DNA from: Streptomyces hawaiiensis
GTDB lineage: Bacteria > Actinomycetota > Actinomycetes > Streptomycetales > Streptomycetaceae
Length of the DNA stretch: 64,000 nt
Reading direction: 5' to 3'
Assembly: GCF_004803895.1 (NCBI RefSeq)
Contig: NZ_CP021978.1
Coordinates: 6,138,001-6,202,000 of the forward strand
Positions 58,744 to 64,000 of the stretch are shown here, piece by piece (the stretch's first letter is position 1; every line of letters starts with the position of its first letter). Under the pieces are notes generated by a model, which was not told the origin of the DNA, made no database searches, and was given only the letters and a program-made list of their open reading frames with translations. A program made the translations under genes and the position numbers.

Positions 58744-58795
58744 AAGGGGCGCGGGGAACTGCGCGATCAGCCACGAACGGCCCGCGGACTCAGGG
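58744..58795. repeat. Copy of a dispersed Streptomyces intergenic repeat
   Basis: AAGGGGCGCGGGGAACTGCG and CGATCAGCCACGAACGGCCC directly after ddlA. From memory this matches one of the most frequent short repeats between Streptomyces genes, with a potential hairpin. Confidence 0.65.
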
Positions 58796-58815
58796 CGGGA
58801 GCACTGGCGCGGCGC

Positions 58816-59340
58816 TCAGGAGGCGATCCCCTCGGGGATCGCCTTCTTCACGGCCGAGGCCAGATCGATCAGCACACTCGAGCTGTCCACGCCCTGCGGC
58901 GCCCGGACCTCGACGTACGCCTCCCGGTTGGCGGTGGTGAACCGGTACCCGCCGCCGTCCTGCTCCTCCATCAGCCAGTCGACGCCGTTCACACCGCCGG
59001 CGACCGCGTCCGGATCCCGCCCGTCCGCGACCTTCGGGTCGATCATCTTGGGCGGCTGCGGCACACCGCAGCGAAGTATGATCGCCGGGCTGCCCCAGCC
59101 CGCCGTCAGCGCCGACGCGGGTTCGGGATCCTCGCGGCGCTCACCGTCCACCTTCGCGGGCAGTACCTTGTCCAGGTTCCGACACAGTTCCGCGACCTTC
59201 GCGTCCGGACTGGGAACCGCCGCCGACGCGCTGTCGTCTGCTGAGGAGCAGCCCGCGACAGTGATCAACAGCGCGACAGCGGGCAGGCGGAACACGCGGA
59301 AGACACAACGGTGCCGGTGACGGAAAGAGTTCACCGGCAC
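58816..59340 (-). CDS. DUF3515 lipoprotein
   Basis: A 174-residue putative lipoprotein: basic N-terminus, hydrophobic core LPAVALLITVAGC with the lipobox cysteine, then DUF3515 (ELCRNLDKVLPAKVDGE, ILRCGVPQPP, VNGVDWLMEEQDGGGYRFTT). The family is common in actinobacteria and uncharacterised. GTG at 59340 has no ribosome site; a second GTG at 59334 lies 6 nt after TACCCT and may be a leaderless start. It is convergent with ddlA and downstream of the Lrp-domain gene. Confidence 0.82.
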   Translation of the reverse strand: MPVNSFRHRHRCVFRVFRLPAVALLITVAGCSSADDSASAAVPSPDAKVAELCRNLDKVLPAKVDGERREDPEPASALTAGWGSPAIILRCGVPQPPKMIDPKVADGRDPDAVAGGVNGVDWLMEEQDGGGYRFTTANREAYVEVRAPQGVDSSSVLIDLASAVKKAIPEGIAS

Positions 59341-59354
59341 AGGGTAGACGGGGG

Positions 59355-59588
59355 CTACAGATGGACGACCGGGCAGGTCAGGGTGCGGGTGATGCCGTCC
59401 ACCTGCTGGACCTTGGCGACCACCATGCGACCGAGATCGTCGACGGTGTCGGCCTGGGCCCGCACGATCACGTCGTACGGTCCCGTCACGTCCTCGGCCT
59501 GGATGACCCCAGGGATCTTGCTGATCGTCTCGGCGACGGTCGACGCCTTGCCGACCTCCGTCTGGATCAGGATGTACGCCTGTACCAC
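59355..59588 (-). CDS. Stand-alone Lrp/AsnC ligand-binding (RAM) domain protein
   Basis: A 77-residue alpha/beta RAM domain (VVQAYILIQTEVGKASTVAE, GVIQAEDVTGPYDVIVRAQA) without the helix-turn-helix of full Lrp proteins. GTG at 59588 follows GGAGGTTCC. Such proteins bind amino acids and may form mixed oligomers with full regulators; the function is unproven. The frame continues upstream without a proper start. Confidence 0.85.
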   Translation of the reverse strand: MVQAYILIQTEVGKASTVAETISKIPGVIQAEDVTGPYDVIVRAQADTVDDLGRMVVAKVQQVDGITRTLTCPVVHL

Positions 59589-59794
59589 GGAACCTCCAGG
59601 GCGGCCACGAGGATCATGTGGGGAAAAGGAACGCCACGGTATCGCGTCGCCGCTCGCCGCGGGGAGACCTGCGGGGACCGGGTCTTGCGCGCCGGGGTGC
59701 AGGTCCGGCAGAACTTGACGGTCACCTCGACCGTAGCGAGGGCTGAGATGCCTCGCGACCGGGCACGGACAGGGACAGAAGGGGAGAAAGGGCA

Positions 59795-60760
59795 ATGAAG
59801 GGCACTGTTGGTGAGCTCGGTGAGTTCGGGCTCATCAGGGAGCTCACCTCCCGTCTGACCACCACCCCGGCGGTCCGGGTAGGCCCCGGCGACGACGCCG
59901 CCGTGGTGGCGGCGCCCGACCGCAGGGTCGTGGCGAGCACGGACATCCTGGTGGAGGGCCGGCACTTCCGGCGGGACTGGTCGACGGCCTACGACGTGGG
60001 CCGCAAGGCGGCCGCGCAGAACCTCGCCGACATCGCCGCCATGGGCGCCGTACCGACCGCGCTGCTGCTCGGCCTGGTCGTCCCGGCCGAACTGCCGGTG
60101 ACCTGGCCGAGCGAGCTGATGGACGGCCTGCGCGACGAATGCCAGGTGGCGGGCGCCGCCGTGGTCGGCGGTGATGTCGTACGCGGCGACTCGATCATGG
60201 TGTCGATCACCGCGCTCGGCGACCTGCGTAACCAGGAGCCGGTGACGCGGGCGGGCGCCCAGCCGGGCGACCTCGTCGCCGTGACCGGCTGGCTGGGCTG
60301 GTCGGCGGCCGGGTTCGCGGTGCTGTCCCGGGGGTTCCGCTCGCCGCGGGCGTTCGTGGAGGCTCACCGACGGCCCGAACCGCCGTACCACGCGGGTCCC
60401 GCCGCCGCCGGGCTCGGGGCAACCGCGATGTGCGACGTGAGCGACGGGCTGATCGCGGACCTCGGGCACATCGCCGAGGCCAGCAAGGTGCGCATCGACA
60501 TCCGCTCCGGGGCGATCGACATCCCGTCCCAGATGAACGACATCGGGCAGGCCGTCGGGGTCGACCCCATGCAGTGGGTGCTGACCGGGGGAGAGGACCA
60601 CGCGATCGTGGCGACGTTCCCGCCGGACGTGAAGCTGCCCGCCCGCTGGAAGGTCATCGGCGAGGTCCTCAACCCCTCGGCGCTGCCCCAGGTGACGGTC
60701 GACGGGGCGCCGTGGACCAGCAAGGGCGGCTGGGACCACTTCGGGGACATAGAGTCATGA
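59795..60760 (+). CDS. thiL: Thiamine-monophosphate kinase
   Basis: Phosphorylates thiamine monophosphate to thiamine diphosphate. 321 residues with GPGDDAAVV, STDILVEGRHF, GGDVVRGDS, CDVSDGLIADLGHIAEAS and LTGGEDHAIVATF, all conserved in ThiL. ATG at 59795 after GGGGAGAAAGGG. Its stop overlaps the thiD start (ATGA). Confidence 0.95.
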   Translation: MKGTVGELGEFGLIRELTSRLTTTPAVRVGPGDDAAVVAAPDRRVVASTDILVEGRHFRRDWSTAYDVGRKAAAQNLADIAAMGAVPTALLLGLVVPAELPVTWPSELMDGLRDECQVAGAAVVGGDVVRGDSIMVSITALGDLRNQEPVTRAGAQPGDLVAVTGWLGWSAAGFAVLSRGFRSPRAFVEAHRRPEPPYHAGPAAAGLGATAMCDVSDGLIADLGHIAEASKVRIDIRSGAIDIPSQMNDIGQAVGVDPMQWVLTGGEDHAIVATFPPDVKLPARWKVIGEVLNPSALPQVTVDGAPWTSKGGWDHFGDIES

Positions 60761-61554
60761 TCCCCAACGTCCTCACGGTGGCGGGCTCCGACTCCGGCGG
60801 CGGCGCGGGCATCCAGGCCGACCTCAAGACGATGCTCGCGCTCGGCGTGCACGGCATGAGCGTCGTCACGGCGGTGACCGCGCAGAACTCCCTCGGCGTG
60901 CAGGGGGCTTGGGAACTGCCCGTGGAGGCCGTGCGCGCCCAGTACCGCAGCGTCGTCGACGACATCGGCGTCCAGGCGGTCAAGACCGGGATGCTGGCCT
61001 CCGCGGAACTGGTGGAGGCGGTCGCCGAGTTGATCAGGGGCACGGACGCCCCGGCGGTCGTCGACCCGGTGGGCGTCTCGAAGCACGGCGACGCCCTGCT
61101 CGCCGCCTCCGCCCTGGACTCCGTCCGTACGAAGCTGCTGCCGGCGGCGACGGTCGCCACACCGAACCTCGACGAGGTGGCCCAGATCACGGGCGTACGG
61201 GTCGAGTCGGAGCGGGAGATGCGGGAGGCGGCGGCGGCCGTCCTCGCGTACGGGCCGCGCTGGGTGCTGATCAAGGGCGGACACCTGCCCGGGGACGCCG
61301 TCGATCTGCTCACCGACGGCTCCGAGGAGCACTGGCTGCGGGCGCCGAGGCATGACAACCGCCACACCCACGGCACCGGCTGCACGCTCGCCTCCGCGAT
61401 CGCCGCCCAGCTCGCGAAGGGGCGGTCCGTGCCGGAGGCGGTGGCGGCGGCGAAGCAGTACGTCACGGGGGCCGTCGCGGCCGGGTTCGCGCTCGGTGGG
61501 GGAATCGGGCCCGTGGATCACGGCTGGCGCTTCCGGGCCGGTCCCGCGCGCTGA
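60757..61554 (+). CDS. thiD: Hydroxymethylpyrimidine/phosphomethylpyrimidine kinase
   Basis: A 265-residue ribokinase-fold enzyme for the pyrimidine half of thiamine. It has NVLTVAGSDSGGGAGIQADL, TVATPNLDEVAQITG, VLIKGGHLPG and the anion-hole motif THGTGCTLASAIAA. Translation is coupled to thiL by a 4-nt overlap, pairing an early and the last step of thiamine diphosphate synthesis. No TPP riboswitch is visible upstream of thiL. Confidence 0.93.
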   Translation: MIPNVLTVAGSDSGGGAGIQADLKTMLALGVHGMSVVTAVTAQNSLGVQGAWELPVEAVRAQYRSVVDDIGVQAVKTGMLASAELVEAVAELIRGTDAPAVVDPVGVSKHGDALLAASALDSVRTKLLPAATVATPNLDEVAQITGVRVESEREMREAAAAVLAYGPRWVLIKGGHLPGDAVDLLTDGSEEHWLRAPRHDNRHTHGTGCTLASAIAAQLAKGRSVPEAVAAAKQYVTGAVAAGFALGGGIGPVDHGWRFRAGPAR

Positions 61555-61572
61555 TGTCCAGGCACGGCAAAG

Positions 61573-61599
61573 AGCCGGCCCACCAGAGGTGGGCCGGCT
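61573..61599. terminator. Terminator between thiD and rpmB
   Basis: A perfect 12-bp stem (61573-61584 and 61588-61599) with a 3-nt loop and TT following; serves two convergent genes. Confidence 0.85.
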
Positions 61600-61637
61600 T
61601 TGCAGCGAACCAGCAGTGGCCGCGCGCTAGCTGAGCG

Positions 61638-61823
61638 TCAGCGCGAGACCTTGCCGGCCTTGATGCACGAGGTGCAAGCGTTCACGCGCTTCGGCGTCCC
61701 GCCCACCACGGTACGCACACGCTGGATGTTCGGGTTCCAGCGACGGGGCGTACGGCGGTGCGAGTGCGAGATGTTGTTGCCGAAGCCCGGCCCCTTGCCG
61801 CAGACGTCGCAGTTGGCAGCCAC
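61638..61823 (-). CDS. rpmB: 50S ribosomal protein L28 (zinc-ribbon form)
   Basis: 61 residues: MAANCDVCGKGPGFGNNISH, SHRRTPRRWNPNIQRVRTVV, ACTSCIKAGKV. Cys5, Cys8, Cys50 and Cys53 form a zinc-binding set, so this is the C+ type; Streptomyces usually also carries zinc-free paralogues used under zinc shortage. GTG at 61823 with GGAG upstream. Confidence 0.95.
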   Translation of the reverse strand: MAANCDVCGKGPGFGNNISHSHRRTPRRWNPNIQRVRTVVGGTPKRVNACTSCIKAGKVSR

Positions 61824-62091
61824 GGGTCACTCCAAAGACTTCAGATGCACTTACGGTTGATCCCGGCAGGCCGGGATCAAGATTCTCGGGCTTTGAGGAG
61901 CCGGTCGAAATCTGAGTGGCGTTGCCAGGGAGAAGGCCCGATCAGATCGGGCAACCGGAGCAGCATACAACGGCTGCACCCGTGCAACGAAACTACCATG
62001 GCAGCTCAGGGGCCCGGTCCCCTCCCTCTTCCGGTGAACACCGCCCCGGGGTCTACGCTGCGTGCCACGTCCGGCAGCTCAGGGAGGCGTG

Positions 62092-63816
62092 GTGGCGCAG
62101 GTGCCGCAGACATTCTTCGATGCTCTCGCGGTGCGCACCTGGTGCGGTCTCGCGCTCGGCACACTGGGGCGGGCGCGTGAGGAAATCGACGCGATCAACG
62201 TCTATCCGGTCGCGGACGGGGACACCGGCACGAATCTGTATCTGACCGTGGAGTCGGCCGTCGCGGCCGTCGAGGCGGTCTTCGCCGGGCACGCGGCCGG
62301 GTCCGGCCCGGACGGGCCGACGCTCGCCGACGCCGCGCGGGCGATGGCGCACGGGGCGCTCATCGGCGCCCGCGGGAACTCCGGGACGATCCTCGCCCAG
62401 CTGCTGCGCGGCATGGCCCAGGTACTGGCCGACGACGACACCGCCCAGGCCGACGGCCGGGGCCTGCGGCTCGCCCTGCGGCACGCGGCCGACTCCGCCC
62501 GCCGGGCCGTCGCCCACCCCGTCGAGGGCACCGTCCTCACGGTCGCCTCGGCCGCCGCCGACGCCGCGGACGGAGCGGAGGGCGACTGCGGGGCCGTGGC
62601 CCGGGCGGCCTACGACGGAGCCCGCACGGCCCTCGCCGCGACCCCGGGCCAGCTGCCCGTCCTGGAACGCGCCGGGGTGGTCGACGCCGGCGGACGAGGG
62701 CTGGTCGCGGTGCTCGGGGCGCTGGTGGAGACGTTCACGGGGGAGAGGACACGGGAGGGGGTGGCCGGCAGCGCGTGCACCGGCCCCTCCGGGGGCCCCC
62801 GCGCGCGCGTGGGCCCCGCGGCAGGCCCCGTGCCGGTCGACGGCGTCCTGGACGAGTGCGCCGACAGCGCCGCCGCCGTGCCGGACCAGGACGGGCCGGC
62901 CTTCGAGGTGATCTACCTCCTGGAGGCCGAGGACCGGGCCGTGGAGCGGCTGCGGGAGCGGCTCGACGCCCTCGGGGACTCCCTCGTGGTGGTCGGCGGC
63001 GACGGGCTGTGGAACGTCCACGTCCATGTGGACGACGCGGGCGCCGCCGTCGAGGCCGGCATCGAGGCCGGGCGGCCCCACCGGATCCGCATCACGCACT
63101 TCGGCGCTGACGACGTCCACGCCACCGGAGCCGAGCGACCGCCCCGGGAACGCGCCCAGCGGGCCGTCGTGGCCGTCGTGCCCGGCGAGGGCCTGGCCGG
63201 GCTGTACACCGAGGCCGGCGCGACGACCGTGCTCGCACGCCCCGGGGAGCCGCCCGCGAGCGGCGAGCTCGTCCAGGCCGTACGGCGGGCCCACGCGCGC
63301 GAGGTCGTGCTGCTGCCCAACGACGCCGACCTGCGCCACACCGCCGCGGCCGCCGCCGAGCAGGTCCGCACGGAGGGCATCCGCGTGGCCCTGATCCCGA
63401 CCCGCTCGGCGGTCCAGGGCATCGCGGCACTGGCCGTGCACGAGCCGGATCGCCGTTTCGACGAGGACGTCGTGTCCATGACCTCTGCCGCCGGGGCCAC
63501 CCGCTACGCCGAGGTCGCCGTCGCCGAACGCCAGTCCTGGACCATGGCCGGCATCTGCCAGGCCGGCGACGTCCTGGGACTGATCGACGGGGACGTGGCC
63601 GTGATCGGCTCGGACATCGCGGTGACCGCCGAGACCGTTCTGGACCGCATGCTCTCGGCCGGGGGCGAGATGGTCACCCTGGTCCTCGGCGACGACGTCC
63701 CCGACACCGTCGCCGAGCATCTGGAGGGCCGGGTCCGCGAGGGATACCTCGCCGTCGACACGGTCGTGTACCGGGGCGGACGGCAGGGGGCCCTGCTCCT
63801 CATCGGCGTGGAGTAG
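62092..63816 (+). CDS. DAK2/DhaL-domain kinase subunit (FakA/YloV family)
   Basis: 574 residues. The N-terminal DhaL domain (about 10-200) has the Mg-ATP motif INVYPVADGDTGTNLY and GARGNSGTILAQLLRG; the C-terminal half (about 260-574) is the YloV-type DAK1-like region, with IYLLEAED and GDVLGLIDGDVAVIGSDIAV. In Firmicutes FakA phosphorylates fatty acids delivered by DegV-like FakB proteins. In actinobacteria the gene usually precedes recG, consistent with synteny I recall. GTG at 62092 is one of three close candidates (62089, 62092, 62101), after AGGGAGG. A Ser/Gly/Pro-rich linker joins the two halves. Confidence 0.85.
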   Translation: MAQVPQTFFDALAVRTWCGLALGTLGRAREEIDAINVYPVADGDTGTNLYLTVESAVAAVEAVFAGHAAGSGPDGPTLADAARAMAHGALIGARGNSGTILAQLLRGMAQVLADDDTAQADGRGLRLALRHAADSARRAVAHPVEGTVLTVASAAADAADGAEGDCGAVARAAYDGARTALAATPGQLPVLERAGVVDAGGRGLVAVLGALVETFTGERTREGVAGSACTGPSGGPRARVGPAAGPVPVDGVLDECADSAAAVPDQDGPAFEVIYLLEAEDRAVERLRERLDALGDSLVVVGGDGLWNVHVHVDDAGAAVEAGIEAGRPHRIRITHFGADDVHATGAERPPRERAQRAVVAVVPGEGLAGLYTEAGATTVLARPGEPPASGELVQAVRRAHAREVVLLPNDADLRHTAAAAAEQVRTEGIRVALIPTRSAVQGIAALAVHEPDRRFDEDVVSMTSAAGATRYAEVAVAERQSWTMAGICQAGDVLGLIDGDVAVIGSDIAVTAETVLDRMLSAGGEMVTLVLGDDVPDTVAEHLEGRVREGYLAVDTVVYRGGRQGALLLIGVE

Positions 63817-63825
63817 GGCCGGGCC

Positions 63826-64000
63826 TCAGTCCCGCCGCTCCGTCAGGAGCTGCAACAGCTGCTGCGCCTCCGCCCGGCGGGCCCGCACCGTCTCGCCCTC
63901 ACCGTCCCCGTGACCCGTCTCCGCGCCGGCGTGTCCGTCGTACGCCGCCAGCACCGCACGCGCGCGTGCCACCGCGTCGGCGGGCCGGCCCAGGTCCGCC
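63826..64000 (-). CDS. C-terminal fragment of an unidentified protein (runs off the window)
   Basis: The minus strand is open from the right edge to TGA at 63826-63828, giving the last 57 residues: a helical ADAVARARAVLAAYDG segment, an acidic Gly-rich linker and ARRAEAQQLLQLLTERRD. This resembles the end of a tetratricopeptide-like or coiled protein. It is convergent with the FakA-like gene. Not enough is present to identify it. Confidence 0.55.
   Translation of the reverse strand, partial: ADLGRPADAVARARAVLAAYDGHAGAETGHGDGEGETVRARRAEAQQLLQLLTERRD

Noticed and set aside
59600..59794. TPP riboswitch upstream of thiL
   Set aside because: The conserved CTGAGA and related thi-box segments are not present.

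Overview
The window is a stretch of high-GC actinobacterial chromosome, almost certainly from a Streptomyces. The evidence is strong third-position G/C bias, GTG and TTG starts, leaderless genes, two four-gene conservons (sensor, roadblock, DUF742, Ras-like GTPase), the hupS nucleoid protein with its Lys/Ala tail, the ndgR-leuCD pair and copies of dispersed repeats typical of the genus. From memory, gene order follows the core region SCO5518 to SCO5565 of S. coelicolor, with extra genes inserted at several points.

Left part (1-9.4 kb): a PucR-type regulator diverges from proline dehydrogenase and P5C dehydrogenase, the proline-to-glutamate pathway. Next come an AAC(2')-like acetyltransferase, a 43-residue ORF, a Tat-lipoprotein metallophosphoesterase, leuB and ilvE. 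From 9.5 to 13.8 kb lies one tight operon: fused urease gamma/beta, a repeat-built micro-ORF, urease alpha, agmatine deiminase and a TetR regulator, with no urease maturation genes. After a secreted beta-propeller protein, citramalate synthase (cimA) follows a probable isoleucine leader peptide and attenuator.

Middle part (17-31 kb), partly accessory: a SLATT membrane protein divergent from a TPM-domain membrane protein, an 80-bp tandem array, a Cmx-type drug exporter, an EamA exporter divergent from its likely TetR repressor with two clear operators, a YdeI-like protein, an S. griseus-type trypsin, YceI, an SDR, a roughly 50-bp tandem array and a PL8 polysaccharide lyase. The acyl-CoA carboxylase beta and epsilon genes (accB, accE) return to the core.

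Signalling block (31.4-45.2 kb, minus strand): a 1006-residue NACHT NTPase with a leucine-rich C-terminus lies directly downstream of the left conservon on the same strand, separated by a hairpin. A second conservon lies upstream. The two conservon GTPase genes share a perfect 150-bp block. The NACHT gene beside GTPase switch modules is the best candidate for an undescribed system.

Right part (45.8-64 kb), core: a 63-residue peptide with a duplicated motif, an FAH-family hydrolase, gltX, a decayed gene, a HAD phosphatase, five tRNA genes (Gln-Glu-Glu-Gln-Glu), ndgR with a 29-bp palindrome facing leuCD, hupS, an OB-like small protein, the F420 gene cofC, plsC-gpsA, ddlA, a DUF3515 lipoprotein, a stand-alone Lrp ligand-binding domain, thiL-thiD, zinc-type rpmB, a FakA/YloV-type kinase subunit and the end of one more gene.
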